Origin: Phytophthora quininea
Taxonomy: Eukaryota; Oomycota; Peronosporomycetes; Peronosporales; Peronosporaceae
Length of the DNA: 64,000 nucleotides
Direction: 5' to 3'
Assembly: GCA_011947345.1 (NCBI GenBank)
Contig: JAAVTG010000347.1
Location: 95,180-159,179 of the forward strand
Both the position numbers and the translations under genes were made by a program. This document shows, in pieces, positions 18,270 to 31,453 of this stretch (position 1 is the stretch's first letter; each line of letters begins with the position of its first letter). Under the pieces are notes generated by a model that ran no database searches, was not told the DNA's origin, and saw only the letters and a program-made list of their open reading frames with translations.

Positions 18270-21200
18270 TGAAAAGACCGTGTGAAGAGCTTTATGTAAC
18301 TCCTGTTTGGTTTGGCCGCGCCGCGTCGGATCAAACCATCGACCACGGACTGCGCTTCTTGCTACGGCTCAACGCCCGGGACCATCGAGACCTCCTGCCT
18401 CTCGCGAGAGCTCAAGCGACTGCCAGGCAGAATTAAGCGCGGATTTGCGGTCGCGCCGGCAGCTCCTGGTGGTTCCTTGGAAAGGATGCATTTGCGCTGA
18501 TTCCAGACTTGCCCCGCTCGACTATGACCCCTCCACCAGAAGCAGGGGCTGTATCACAGAAACAAGCGCAGACCAACAATGTGCCGCAGCAAAGGCGACT
18601 CGGCTACTCCGAGGCTCCACACGTGGTGAGGATAGAGTATTATTGGTATCAAAATGATGCTGGGTTTACATGGTTCTATTTGTCTAGGGATTCGGCGCAG
18701 ATTATCTCATATTTCGCTTCGTGCCAAGACGCAACTTGCTGAGGCGGATTTGTGCTCGAATTGTCACGCACAGATACTTTGATCGCTTGATTATTTTGGT
18801 TATCTTAACGAACTCGGTTACGCTGGGGATGTCGGACTTTTCCGTGGTGGACGCACAATTGAATCCGATTAGTACGGGGAAACAGTTCGTCAACGGCGTT
18901 CTAGTGGACGCGTATTCTCCTTACAATAAGATTATAGAAGTCTCGGAACTGCCGTTCACCATCACATTCGCTGTTGAATGTGTGCTCAAGATCATCGCCA
19001 TGGGGATCGGCGGCAAAAACTCGTACTACCACGACTCCTGGAACATCCTGGACTTCCTCGTCGTAATAACTAGGTATCGGGTGTGTGTTGTCTCTCCTAT
19101 AAGGTGGTGACTACTCTAACATTTATGTTGTCTTGTCAACGTTGTAGTGTTATTGATGTCTTCTTGCCGCACAACATGTCGAACGTTTCCGCTTTCCGAA
19201 CGATTCGCGTTCTTCGACCGCTGCGATCGCTCTCGGTTATCCCAGGAATGCGACTGCTTATCTCGGCGCTCCTAAAGGCTCTACCCGCGCTCGGAAATGT
19301 GGTGATACTCCAGATTTTCGTATTTTTCATTTTTGGGATTCTAGGCATCCAACTTTTCGGGGAAGTATGAATCACAGATGTCGTTTGACGGCGTTTCCAG
19401 TTCGGCTACCGCTGGACGACACTGGTAGCAACACCATTTGGCCGGTTCCAAATGACTATCTTCAGAAAGTCCTAGACGATCAAGAATCGTACAAGTGTCT
19501 TGACGCTGAATTGTTCGACCTTGAGATTTATAACGGTCCCTTCACAAAAGAAACATCCCCGTGGCATACACCGCAGAATTGCTGGTGGCCGGTCGATGAC
19601 AATGACCAATTACTCTGTGCGGGGCCTGGACAGCCTGGGAACCACCGATGTCAAGGCGGAACGACATGTGGTGCCGATTTTGACACCTTCGGAAATCCTC
19701 GATTTCAAAACAGTAAAGCGATGGACTACGCGCTGTACAACGCAAATCTTGACTGGGGTTATACTACGTTCGACAACATCGGCGACGCGTTTTTCACGAT
19801 ATTCCAGTCCATCACGCAGGAAGGGTGGACAGGGATCATGTACATGGTAATGGATTCATCACAACCCACCATCGGCGCGATGTTCTTCATTGTCCTTATC
19901 ATCTTTGCGTCATTCTTCTTGATGAACCTGACCTTGGCGGTTATTACCGAAGAATTTAATCTAGACGAAACCCCGAGAGGTGCGGCGCCGACCGAGAAGA
20001 AGGATAAAGAGGAAGATAGAATGAGTGTGGAAGCGAAGGATCTACGACCCTGGAGACATTGGCTGACAGCGATTGTATCGCACAAATTCTTTACGGGATT
20101 TATTACGGCTGCTATTGTCGCCAATACTGTTGTGCTTGCGTGCGATCACTATGGCATGTCCGATCAAATGGCGTCAGATCTGGAGATCGCGAACTTCGGG
20201 CTTTCCTGTATTTTCGTGGTTGAGATGCTTATGAAGTTGTCTGGTCTCGGGTTGAGGCAATACGCTCGCGACAAATTCAATTTGTTCGACGCCTTTATCG
20301 TGACGACTGGAATTCTCGAAACGGTTGCAAATCCGCCATCGTTCATGTCAGCAAACCCTCCCAAAAAGGAGCCGTGTCAGCGTTGCGCGCATTTCGTCTC
20401 TTTCGCGTATTCCGAGTATTGAAATTATCCCGGGGTCTGAAATCTCTACGGGAGCTGTTGGAGATGATTGGGAGGGCTGTAGCAGTATTGCCAATTTTGG
20501 GGTCCTCCTTTTCATTTTTATTTACATTTACGCGCTAGTAGGGATGCAGGTTGGGTAACCTCTCTTTTTGCCGTTGTTCGTGTAATTATTGACGCATGTG
20601 TCCTGTAAAACAGTTCTTTGGTAACACAATGCGCTATGATGACGAAGGGTACCCAACGCCGTATACTCTAGACGAGTTTTGGTATGGAACGGTAAGCCTC
20701 ATGTTGCTTATAACTGCAAATAATTTATAATGACGTGTTTCTCCTTTAATTTGGTGCGATTCAGACCCCGCGACTAAACTTTGACACTCTACTGTGGGCA
20801 GCGGTCACTGTATTTCAGGTCATCACTGGTGAGAATTGGAACAACATCATGTACGATACCATTAGAGGCAATGGTAAGCTCGCGTCTGTCTATTTTATCT
20901 CTCTGGTGAGTCTACTTCTCCGTTGACTGCATTAATGTTAGCGGAAGGATGTTAAAGGTTGAGTTGTGGGTGTGATTGTACTAGGTAATTATGGGCGACT
21001 TCGTTTTAATGAATCTGTTCTTGGCGCTGTTGCTGGACAATTTTGGAGCGGACGATGAAGATCAAATCAAAGAAAAGGAAGAGGATACCCGAAGGCTGGC
21101 ACAAAAAATGTCTGTGATGACCATGAAAGTGACCCCATTTCAGAAATTGAGCGATCCGCTTCCCGATCCAGTTTACTAACCGTTTCAGCAGCATTTCCGA

Positions 21201-24155
21201 TGGGTGCCAGGCGGCAGTCCATACTTGAAATGGAAAATGAGGATGACGGGGATGAAGAAGACGTGAAGGTTGTGAACATGGAGACATTTGCGGATGAATT
21301 AACCCCTAGCGTGCCACTAGCGAAGACACTTTATATAGAACCGCCGTTGATCAAGCCTCCAATCGAGACAGGAAATGGAGTCGCTGGCAATCTGAATTCT
21401 CTGGGGAACGCTACGGGAGCAAACCGAAGAAAATCACTACGCGAAGTGTTGGAGGACAGAAGGAAGAGCCTCGTTACGAATTCGAGGCGAAGTGTCATGT
21501 CCGCACTTGGCCACGTCGACGAACAACCCCTGGACATGGAGACAACACCGGAATCAATTGATATTGATGATCCCCACCACAAGGAAAATCTCTGTTCCTC
21601 TTCTCAAGGTCATCAAAAGTTCGTCAATGGGCCTGCTTTTGTCAACGCACTCACTCTTTGACTCAACGGTCTTCGTGCTTATCGTGATATCATCGATCGC
21701 ACTGGCTGTCGATAATCCGCTGGCAGATCCTAACTCTCGCTTGCCAGTCTTTTGACAGGGCTGGATAAAGGGCTTACGGTGGTGTTCACTATGGAAATGA
21801 TGATCAAGATCGTTGCAATGGGTCTCATCCTGAACAAGGGGTCATATTTACGAAACAATTGGAACATCATGGACGGCGCCATTGTGCTGTCTTCCCTTCT
21901 TACACTCGCCACAGAAGCGTCGGCATCAGGGGTAACTGGATCGAAGAAGTTTAAATCGCTTCGATCCCTCCGAGCGTTTAGAATGCTTCGCCCCTTCGAA
22001 TGATTAGCCGGCGACCTGGTCTGAAGCTGGTTGTAAATGCTTTATTCGAAGCTGTCCCCCAGGTGCTCAACGTGCTTTTTGTCAGCATGCTTTTCTACCT
22101 CATTTTCAGCATCGTTGCAGTTAATTATCTGAAAGGAGGCTTCAATAATTGCATTGGAGACGTATTCAGCGCTCTCTGATGACCAAAAGAGTCTTCTGAT
22201 AAACCCCTTGAGCTGGGACTCACTCTCCGATCTCCAGCAGAGTTGGTTTGTTAATACGACTTGCGAAGGCTTTCCAACGAACTCACTGACATCGAAATAT
22301 ATTTGCGAATGCTGGGGGCTGATTGGGAGCCTGTTCGGGCAGAAAACTTTAACAATGTCGGAACAGCGATGCTGACCTTTTTGAGATCTCGACCACGGAA
22401 GGATGGTCTGATGTGATGGTGGCAGCGATCGATTCCAATGGATCAGATATGCAGCCCATTCGTGACAATAATATGAGTTGGGCCTTCTTTTTCGTGGCAT
22501 TCATGATGGTGGGAAGCTTCTTCGTGGTGAACCTTTTCGTGGGTGTCATTATCGACAATTTCAACCGAATGAAAGCAGCACTTGGAGGAGATTTCATGCT
22601 GACCCCGGAGCAGAAAAATGGATAGAAGCGCAAAAAGCAGCGTCGCGCGTCGGCCCAGTCCGCATCATAAAGCCGCCCAAGCACCCATTACGCCGATCCT
22701 TGTTTTATGCCGTCAAGACCAAGCCCTTCGAATGGTTCATCATGATCTGCATCATCATCAACACATTTCTGATGGCAGCTCAGTATTTTGGTGAATCTAC
22801 TCTCCAGGCTAACATTATTGGTTATGTCAACGACGTCTTTGCTGGCGTTTTCACGCTGGAAGCGGCCATGAAACTAACTGGATTTGGATGGGAGTACTTT
22901 GAAGACCAGTGGAACCAATTCGACTTTTTCGTTGTACTGGGGACGCTCGTAAGTGTCGTCGTCGAGCAATTTACAACAGCGTCACTACAATCTCTTGCTA
23001 TGCTGGTGCGGATATTCCGAGTCACGCGCATTCTCCGGCTGGTCAAGGCCTCGAAAAGTATCCGCCAGATTCTGATGACCTTGTACGTTGCCCTGCCTGG
23101 GCTGAGTAACATCACGTCGATCCTGTTTCTGCTGCTCTTCATCTACTCGACGATGGGCGTTCAACTGTTTGCAAAGTAGCGCATTCCGACAACATCGACA
23201 GTCACGCAAACTTTCAGAATTTTGGCAACGGCTTCCTCTTGCTCTTACGCTCTGCAACCGGTGAAGCCTGGGACTACTGCATGCACGATTTGGCTGCGCC
23301 TACGTCAGTGGATTCGTCGACGTGTGATCCCGACCCACAATACAACGTATCGATGTGTGGATTTCATGACTTCGACGGCTGCATTCCGTTGAATGGCTGC
23401 GGAAACGAGGCTGCCGCCTACTTTTTTTCTGCTCGTTCACGTTGTTGGTGACGTATGTGATGCTGAACCTCACGATTGCCGTTATCTTGGAGGGCTTCTC
23501 ACTCCCACGAGGACGAGGAGCCACTATTCGATCAGGAATTACTGGAAGAGTTCCAGGTCAAGTGGGCGGACATTGATCCCAAGGCGTCCGGGTTTGTCCA
23601 CGTGGATCTAATGCTGCAGTTGGTCAACATGCTCAAGCCTCCACTTGGGCGATTCGGAATGCCATTCAACATGCAGTACTTCTTCAAGTACATGTGTACG
23701 TGATCTACAATAGCAGCATTTTTCATGCTTCGTGACCCTCACTGCTGTATGTTGTTAGGTGAATTGGAGATTCCTTTGTATGAAGGTGAACAAGTTCATT
23801 TCCGCGATGTTCTGCTGGCCATGACAAGAGAGATGGTCAAAGGGGTGCGTTTATATAACAACAAGATGCCATCGAGTGCTCACTGTTTTCTGCTGTGTAG
23901 TTAACTGGCGACGTCGGCACCATTACGCAAATGCCGTCAGACCACAACTCTGCAGGGGTTGAGGCAAAACGCCGCATCCCGTTCCTCGCCCACCAGTACT
24001 TCGGAGCTCGTCGCATTCAACGACAGGTGTCCGAGTGGCTGCGTATCAAGAGGAAGCTCGAGAAGAAGTACATGGAGGAGTACAAGAACAAGATCAAGAA
24101 GCCCAGTGGCCGACCCAAAAAGCAGCGCGACGCTCGCGTCTTCACCATAGGATAG
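18270..24155 (+). CDS. Four-domain voltage-gated cation channel, EEEE (calcium-type) filter, copy A
   Basis: This is a large VIC-superfamily alpha subunit split by several short introns. The N-terminal region (about 18,310-18,630) has [11 protein letters not shown] and [11 protein letters not shown]. Domain I: S1-S3 at 18,721-19,070, intron, S4 ([13 protein letters not shown]), pore TQEGW near 19,815. Domain II: about 20,040-20,560 plus pore TGENW near 20,832, with S6 near 21,000. II-III linker to about 21,600. Domain III: pore STTEGW near 22,390. Domain IV: about 22,740-23,500, S4 [20 protein letters not shown], pore TGEAW near 23,258. Filter residues are thus E/E/E/E, as in calcium channels. 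The C-terminus has the EF-hand-like [11 protein letters not shown] and PPLGRFG, and an IQ-like [17 protein letters not shown]. It has more frame breaks than copy B (for example about 18,483, 20,360, 21,998, 22,175, 23,180 and 23,425), so decay is possible. Confidence 0.8.
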
Positions 24156-24373
24156 AATAGTATCTCGTCTAAAGCGTCGATTTTGTCTACCGATAGAAGA
24201 CCATTACAACATTCTAGCCAGGAGCTCGAGAAGCTCAGTCGAAGCACCTTGGACCAGGTCCTCGTAGATGAAGAAGGTGATGGTGTTGGTCACCAGTCGT
24301 CCATCGCGCCTTTTCGACCACAAAGATCTCTTTGATGCGCATCAAGATTACATTTGCGTGGCAAGTGAGAAAG

Positions 24374-27300
24374 ATGAAGACGTTGGGACTGCTGGCTGTG
24401 ACTGCAGCTCTCCAGGCGTTGGGTCAAGTGCAGGCCAGAGGGGTGAGGTTGGTGTTCAACCCCATGCTAGACAGCGGCAAGATCTCGTTCCAACCGCAAG
24501 ATGACGGGCTACCAAGAGATTTATTGCTGTCGAACAAGACCAGCGACCCAGACGCCGACAAGATCAAGTGCACTCAAGACTCAGACACCACGTACGCCAG
24601 CCAGAACAGCGTCCTGCTGCTGTTTTCGAGCTGTGTGCAGGACTCAACACTTCGTACGGTGGCAACTTGGGCTCACGATATGAAGCAGATCGTGAGGGAC
24701 TCGGTCAGTGAGGCTGACGAGCTCAGTCTGAGCTTCATTTCGACGATAGTCACTGGAGACTGCGCAGTCACATCCCACAGAGCTTTAGCTTCTGGTAACG
24801 CTACGTCAACCAACAGATCTGCCATTCTCCTGGAGCAGGACATTCCTTTAAAGCGGTTGAATGCCTTTAAGGATCTTGGAGATATACAATCTCTGGAGTA
24901 CGCGACAGAAACAGCAGGAAGTTTAACTGCGGTGATTTCTTTCTCAACCGACGATGTGTCTTACAGCGAGATCGTCTCGTTCGAAGGTCTGGTTGGAATT
25001 GGAAATGTGATCAATTTTCAAATGGGCAGTGGCGACAACTGCAAAGGAAGAGACGGTAGCTGCATCGAGCTGAAAACCGCCGACGACATCTTCATGTACA
25101 ACCCCTTCATGGTCACGTACTCTCTTGGCTGTGAGACTCTAGAGAATGGCGTCCCTGTTACTCTAATCGGAAGCAACAACAAGCGTCAATGCTTCTGCGG
25201 TTGCCCCGCTGGATACGCAATGAAAAGACTGGGAACAAACAAGTTTGTGTGAACGTGGACAGTATGTCTTCCAACTGTGTATGGAGTAAAGTGACGGGGT
25301 ACCAGCACCTGGTTCGCTCAAAGTCCAGCGTGTGCTCTTTCAATCACATCGTCGACAATTGGGGTATCCCCATGCCCCTTCCAACCAGCAGTATAAGCAC
25401 GAAAAGGCTGCTCCTCCTTGCGGATACGATCTCGCTGGATCCACGTGTAAGTATGTCGGTTGTAAGAGTACAGGATCCAGAGTATTATGCAGGCTATTTG
25501 ATTGCTGCACTTGGAAGTTCCACATCGTCGTGGCCGCTGAAATTCAAAGATGTCGTTGCGAGAGCTCCCAGTGCAGCGAGTTTGATTACAATGGTGTCTG
25601 GAGCGCCTGATCTTCCTATTCACGATCAAGCGCGGACGTGGAAGGATTATCAATCCAACCGAACCGATGCAGTGAATAGCATTGTCTTCTCCGACTACGG
25701 CAAGTACAGACTGGAAATGAACGCGTTCGACTACTATTCCAGTGCGAAGTGCGATGGATGTCTCGTGATATTAGATAGTTATCGGCCTCAAGCAACGACC
25801 AAGTGCCCAGCAAGTTTTGTGATCCGATAGCACCAGCTACCGATAAAACTTGTGGTAAAGCGGAACTGACAATGGCCAACGTGGTCAAGGCTGACAGTCT
25901 GATCAAGCAATACTTTGATTTTGGCGACCAGGCCGTCAACGATGGCTGCAGTGACAACAACAGGTGCGATCTACACCAGTTCAGCAAACAAAACTTCGAA
26001 AGCAAGTACACTCGGTACTCTCACGACGACGGCATCTCGTGCTTTGATCACGAAGTGGTGTTCATAGATCTTCTGAATAACGTAAAGGCGAAGATGAATC
26101 CGCTCAAGCGCAGCGACAGTGGGTGCCAGGACATTCAGAACCCCGTCCCTTTAGATCAATGTTCTCGGTGCTGCAAAATGACAACTGCCCTGCGGGAGTT
26201 CTGGACTGACTATCGTTGTGGCTCGGACTATGGCGCGCGTTATTGCGAGGGCGATACTGACCAGACTTGCACGTTCGAGCAGTGTCTCGTGATGAAGGGA
26301 GATACACTGGCCACCGTCACTGCCAGACTCGCCCCCAACGTGGTAGCAGAGTCAGAGAAAGTGATTAAACTACTGCCGCAGGGAAGTTACCAAAACATGA
26401 CTCAGGTTCACCGTGCCTTGGAATGCACATCATTCTACGGCAATGATGGCGAGTGCAAATATAAAGCAAAGCTATCTGAGCTCGTCAATACGACACAAGT
26501 ATTAAATTTTGCTAGCGATTTCAATGCGAATGACTACATATACTGGCGGTTCAAAGTGAATGGAGACTCGCAGAAGTGGCACCTCTGGAAAACTAAACGC
26601 CAACCAAATGGTTCTTACGACGATGATGAGATGCTGACATTCACAGACCCGGAGACGAAGATATCGATCGAGGCGTGGACGCAATGCGGGCTAGTGCGCA
26701 GCTTCTTCTTCAGCGTGCAGCTTCACGTTAACAGCCCCGTCGACGTGTGCACTCAGTTCTCCAACATGTGGTATCAAACGTCCGTGTCGAGGCTTCCGAT
26801 TGCTGCGCAAATGTGTGCATATCCTGGCAGCGACTTTGCCGAACTAACTTTTGATTTCCATCCTACTGCTGGTCTTCAGTATTCCCGCACTACGCTGCCG
26901 TTAAAGGTCTCCGAAGTTGTTTGCACTGGAGCTGTGGAAACTCGCTCTGCAGTTGAAATCCTTAGAGTGACCAAAGACTCGCCGGAGATTGTGAATCGTT
27001 TCGCTGTCGAGATGCTACGCACTCCAAACACGGAAGCTCTTACGACTTTAAATGTGTCGTGCGATTTCAAGTACGTGGATTATCGTGGATCTAAGCGTAT
27101 CAAAAGCTGTGGCCACTCGTTCTCCATTGGCGACTGTAAAGGTCCTCAATTCGACCCACCACATGCCAAGTGTGAATATGATGGTTGTGCAGGGAGCAAT
27201 AAAACTGGTTTGTATGAAGCCTGTGGCGGGACAATAATCAAAAGCTCGAACACGAAAACATATCTGGAGCAGGGCAATAAAGAGTGCTGTCAAGGTTGTA

Positions 27301-27586
27301 AGGACGCGAGTGTTGTGTGCACGGCGCTATTCAGTGTGCCCGACACGAATGCTAACCTCATGCGCTGCGAGCCACAGACTGTGACCAAAGCCTACCATTA
27401 TTTTTTCCAATGTCTTTGCTGGCTCAAGCCACACAAGACCACCCGATCACTATGATGGTTTTGAGCTGTGGAGTTCTAGCTGTCGCAATGACGCTCATTT
27501 TTGTTCCTGGACGCGTGGCCGCTTCACGAGAAGCCGTGAGTGTTCCAGACAGCTATTACCCATTGTTGTACGCTGTTCCTGCGTAG
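24374..27586 (+). CDS. Large Cys-rich type I membrane or secreted protein, function unknown
   Basis: ATG 24374 begins a clear signal peptide (MKTLGLLAVTAALQALG). About 1,050 residues of ectodomain follow, rich in cysteines and N-glycosylation sites, with Cys clusters CFCGCPAGYAMK (near 25,190), CSRCCKM, CEYDGCAG and CCQGCKDASVVC. It ends with a membrane helix (MMVLSCGVLAVAMTLIFVP) and a short tail to the stop at 27,584. Three one-base frame changes are needed, near 25,240, 25,820 (TTTT) and 27,401-27,406 (T6). The coding character and cysteine pattern continue across each, so this is one gene. I do not recognise the family. The single-pass, Cys-rich layout recalls gamete fusogens such as HAP2, but no HAP2 signature could be matched. 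Confidence 0.65.
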
Positions 27587-28019
27587 GAATTGACAAAATA
27601 TGTCGACGGTGTATTTGCTAAACGGAACTTTTGTCGGGTCGTTTATCTCTTTGTTTTCTTTCGTGGCTTAGGACTTAGAGGCATGTACGGCACGCTCATG
27701 TTGTGAGGAGAGTGGGTACTCCAATAGCCACACTCAGCCTTCGTTCCAGACCAACTGTCGGAGCCGGAGACCTTGAGGCAGCAAGTCCAATTCAGCGAGG
27801 CGGTTCCACGTTTCCAGCGGCACAACCTCCGCAACGAGAATGCCGACGTGTTCTCCTTCGTGGTGCTTGGCCCTAGAGTGCCGAGGTCAAGCGATGCCAG
27901 GGCGTGGTGCAGTCAGTCCATCGGCTATCGCTTCCCATGCTGTTGAGTCTCACCTTGTTTTGCGAAAACGTCAGTAGTTGAAGTCGTCTTTTGAAACAAT
28001 CTATTGACGATTTTCTATT
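27587..28019. other. Intergenic, no gene seen
   Basis: Plus strand 27,740-27,900 has a short stretch reading ENADVFSF and then VVLG, reminiscent of the kinase motif ADVYSFGVVL found at 8,935 and 10,945. It is too short and frame-broken to call more than a possible kinase crumb. Nothing else is visible. Confidence 0.3.
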
Positions 28020-28793
28020 CTATCGCTCCATACCCATGCTCACGCTGGTTGAGCTACCGGGGTTGTATTGTAACACGTCTCGCTGCATCTTCATCCACTC
28101 CTCCATCTGCAAGCGCTCCAGCATCCGGGCATTCGTTAGACGCTGCTCCACGATCTGATCTAGAGCCCGTTGATGAGCGGCCATTAGCACCTCAAGCTGT
28201 CCGTTGCTCAGCGCGCTGAGGTCTGTGCCCGGGACCAGGTGAAACGCAGTGAGGTCCACCGCCGCAACTCTCGGCTCTGATACTTCCAGCACGTGCTGCA
28301 TTTCTTCCAGAGAGTAGCGAGTTGAATCGTTCTGAGTTCCAACCACCGAGCTTGACAGTGAGAGGCCCAGCGCCGCAGCTTGAGCTTGAGCAAAACTGTT
28401 GCGGGTCATCGAGTCTTTGGGAATTACTTGACGGCATCGTACACATTTGAACGCGGTGGACTCGGCTGTCTGGAAGCCCGGCGATTCCAAGCAAGACGCG
28501 CAGTAGAGCTGAGTGCAGACGGCGCTTTTCTGATCGGAGCCATTGCTGCTACTTCTACCGCTGCACTGCAGATTATCATTGACAAGCTCACCACAAAGAC
28601 CGCAGGCCAAGTAGCCTAATGTCTCGGCCACGTTCTCGTTGCTGAGCTGCAGCTTCCGAACCCACCGCTCACGAGCTTCACGAGCGAATTGCTGTCCACC
28701 GTTGAGACGTTGGTGCTGTTTCCACGCCAGTCGGCCCATCGCAGTGTAGTGCAAACTCGCCGATGACAAAGACGGTGTCGTATATGAAGACAT
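28020..28793 (-). CDS. RING-like zinc-finger protein
   Basis: This intact frame of 257 residues starts MSSYTTPSLSSASLHY. A helical N-terminal part (REARERWVRKLQLSNEN) precedes a zinc-binding module: CGLCGELV, then CTQLYCASC, then FKCVRCRQVIPKD. Eight Cys in four C-x2-C-like pairs fit a RING or related treble-clef fold, as in ubiquitin ligases, but the usual RING histidine is not evident. The C-terminal half is helical (LSALSNGQLEVLMAAHQRAL, then MLERLQMEEWMKMQRDV). Its partner and substrate are unknown. Its 3' end lies at 28,020 and the ankyrin gene's 3' end lies 59 bp upstream on the same strand. Confidence 0.6.
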   Translation of the reverse strand: MSSYTTPSLSSASLHYTAMGRLAWKQHQRLNGGQQFAREARERWVRKLQLSNENVAETLGYLACGLCGELVNDNLQCSGRSSSNGSDQKSAVCTQLYCASCLESPGFQTAESTAFKCVRCRQVIPKDSMTRNSFAQAQAAALGLSLSSSVVGTQNDSTRYSLEEMQHVLEVSEPRVAAVDLTAFHLVPGTDLSALSNGQLEVLMAAHQRALDQIVEQRLTNARMLERLQMEEWMKMQRDVLQYNPGSSTSVSMGMER

Positions 28794-28851
28794 AGTGCCA
28801 GATGAACCAAAACTCGGACGCCACGATAACGCTGCTGAAAATGGCGATTCG

Positions 28852-30714
28852 TCAGAATAAAGCCCAGACGTGGACGAAAGTGCTCGGCCCGCTGGCCGGA
28901 GCGACTGAGCGGAAGGCGAGAGCGTTCGGGTTCAGAAATGACGCAGACGCAACTGACCGAGACGTTCGAATAGTTGCCAATAAACCTTTTGACTCTTCCC
29001 ACCGTTCTTCTCGAGGCCTTACTGAGGCGCGTGTAGCTCCCTTACGGAAGGAGAGGGAAGGAACTGGTGTTTTAACTCGAACGCCAGTTGATCCTTTTGC
29101 TTGTCTGTTGGCAGGGTGCACGTTCGCTCTTCGGGGTGGTTGAGATGCACATTTGGGAGGAGATACCGTCGGCATTTGCCGGGCAGATGCCGATGGTTGG
29201 ACTTGGTCTGTACGTGAACTGCTAGGCTTCACTGGGTCGCCTGAAGGCGTCGCTCGATGCTTCTTGCCCACAGTCGTCCATGCACCCGGTGAAGGAGTCG
29301 TTGTGACGATTTGGACGCCATGCTCGTCTTCAATGGTAGCAGTGTGGTTCGTCTCGGCATCACCGTCATCTTCATCATCAGTGTGTTCATGGCCAGTAGA
29401 CACGAAGGACTCTCGAGCTGTAACATCTTCGACGTCACTGGCTGAGCTGGCATCCTCCTTCGATTCGGGAAAGTCATCATTGACAGCAGCTTCTGTGTAG
29501 CTCGGTTCAATTTGCGTTTTTCCAGCAGCAGACTCTAGATCAACAACCTTCTCTTCATTGTCAATGAGCTGTTCCTTTTGTTCTTGCTCTTGTTCTGGTA
29601 CACGATCCTGTCCCCGCTGCTGTTGTTGCTTAGCCGCCTTCCGCTTCGCCTTTTGTTTTTCTTCTTACTCTTCTTGCCACTAGAACTATTCGCGCCATTG
29701 CTTTTGTCCGCTTCCTCCTCCATCTCCAGCATGGCCATCATTCTCGCTGCTGCTTCCTCTTCCAGCTTTTTCCACATCCCTCGCAGGAATTCCACACATG
29801 GGCCGCTCTCACGTAGCTCGGATCCCTGCGCTTCTTCCAGCGGCGTCTGCCCAATCGCATTTCGGAGCGTAATATCGGCGCCAAACTCCAACAGCGTCTT
29901 CACACACTCCAAGTATCCACAAGACGCTGCCAAATGCATGGCTGTGCTTCCCTCTCGGTCCTGGAAATTCACTAACTTACTATTTTTCTCTAACAGCATC
30001 GTCACAATCTCCGCGCGCTTCTTGTCGCTCTCTGCGTCCTGCTCCGGGTCTTCTCCGATCATCACCGCACACAGCAACGTCGTGGCTCCGTATTGATTCA
30101 GCATATTGACATCCGCCCCATGCTTCAGCAGCACCTTCACAGCCTCTGCGTCCTTCAATGCACGCCCAAATCAACGGCGTGTCAGCATTGACATTCCAGC
30201 AGTCCACGACAGCGCGTCGCACTCACAGAGCGCTGCCACGACTTCTGCGTCCCCGTTTTTAGCTGCAAAGTGCAGTGCTGTGGAGCGCAGCTCGTGAGTC
30301 CGAACACACGTCGGCACCGCGTTTGATTAGCGCCTGGACGATGTTGCGGTGGCCCTCGGCAGCCGCTACCATCAGAGCAGTGAAGCCGTCCACGTCCACG
30401 TCGTTGACGCCCACGCGACCGCTGTCCAGGATCTCCTCTAGACATTCGAGATCTCCTTCAGCCGCACACTCGTAGAAGTTGATGGCCCATGTCTGGCCGT
30501 CGGTCAGATCGACCGAGAACTCGGCGGTGGTCACTTCTTCCTCGTCTTCGTCGGCTTGGTCCTCCACTGGAAGAGTGAAGCTGGAGATGATTTGGGGTGC
30601 TACAGAGAGAGAACTATCTGCAGAAGAAGGGGCTTGTTGGGTGGATGGAGGTACAGTGTGGGCAGAGGTAGACGCGGGCGCAGAGGTGTCCGCGGACTCT
30701 GTTGCCGACGCCAT
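28852..30714 (-). CDS. Ankyrin-repeat protein
   Basis: The start at ATG 30714 gives a Ser/Pro-rich lead, an acidic patch (DQADEDEEEVTTAEF) and then ankyrin repeats: NFYECAAEGDLECLEEIL, DGFTALMVAAAEGHRNIVQ, TALHFAAKNGDAEVVAAL, DTPLIWACIEG, AVKVLLKHGADVNMLNQYG and STAMHLAASCGYLECVKTLL. A helix-rich charged segment, a Lys/Arg-rich stretch (GKKSKKKNKRRSGRR, a likely nuclear signal) and a low-complexity tail follow. The frame changes near 30,300, 30,215 and 30,170 and again near 29,560. Since each piece is a good ankyrin repeat in order, I read this as one gene with indels. It is divergent from SDHC, with 153 bp between the ATGs. Confidence 0.7.
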
Positions 30715-30867
30715 TGATGCTTCTGACGCAGATTGTGTGCACGTACACTATTTACACATATGGATGCTTTACAGTGTAGCACAAAAGTATCGAACATATG
30801 TGGCAATCACGCTCGATTACGCAGGCTCTTTCAATGACCTAACTGCAACTTCAGTTCCGATTCTGCC

Positions 30868-31364
30868 ATGAGCGTGAAGGTTGTCGCGAAGACGGCACAA
30901 GCAGCAGCCGCTCCAACACTGGCGCGTTCTATGTCGTCGATGGATATCTATTCGGCCAAGCAGACGGCTCGAGGCCGTCCGATCTCCCCGCACGTCTCGA
31001 TCTACCGCCTGCCCGTTGGCGGCGTCACTTCCATTGCCAATCGCTTTGCGGCAATTGGCATGTCTGCTGCCTTTGTTGGAGAAGCGCTTTAGGTCTCGTC
31101 GGTGCTGACGTTCCCGGACTCATCTACGCGGCTCAAGATTTGATCCCGCTCTTCGGGCCAGTGTCGAAGTCCATCGTGGCTTTCCCCATTGCCTATTATG
31201 TGCTGTACGCCGCTCGCCACACGCTGTGGTTGTACAAACCGGAGCTCATTAACACCGAGGACGCGCCTGTAAGTTGCTATGCTCTCTTTACCGCGACTGG
31301 GATCATTACGCTCGGAGCTTCTTGCTACACGATCGAGACACCTAAAGAGGTTGAGGAGAAGTAA
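30868..31364 (+). CDS. SDHC: Succinate dehydrogenase cytochrome b560 subunit (complex II)
   Basis: ATG 30868 starts MSVKVVAKTAQAAAAPTLAR, a mitochondrial presequence, followed by the family signature RPISPHVSIYRLPVGGVTSI. Membrane helices follow: AAIGMSAAFVG, then SIVAFPIAYYVLYAARHTLWL with the histidine expected to ligate haem b, and CYALFTATGIITLGASCYTI. The subunit anchors the succinate dehydrogenase dimer in the inner membrane and takes part in ubiquinone reduction. The frame shifts by one base near 31,088-31,092 (after FVGEAL; the next frame reads LGLVGADVPGLIYAAQDL). A single-copy essential respiratory gene would not be expected to carry this, so it is probably a sequence error. Confidence 0.85.
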
Positions 31365-31453
31365 CATGACTTCTCATGATAAAATCCTTCTTAGTCGTTT
31401 TCTTTTACTTACGAAAGCTGGGGGTGACCACAGTCTTGAATATAAGGAACGCA

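Noticed and set aside
24374..27586. HAP2/GCS1 gamete fusogen
   Set aside because: The size, signal peptide, Cys-rich ectodomain and single helix fit, but no HAP2 signature motif could be matched, so function is left unknown.
24374..27586. RXLR-type effector among secreted proteins
   Set aside because: No RXLR-EER motif follows the signal peptides of the secreted proteins in this window.
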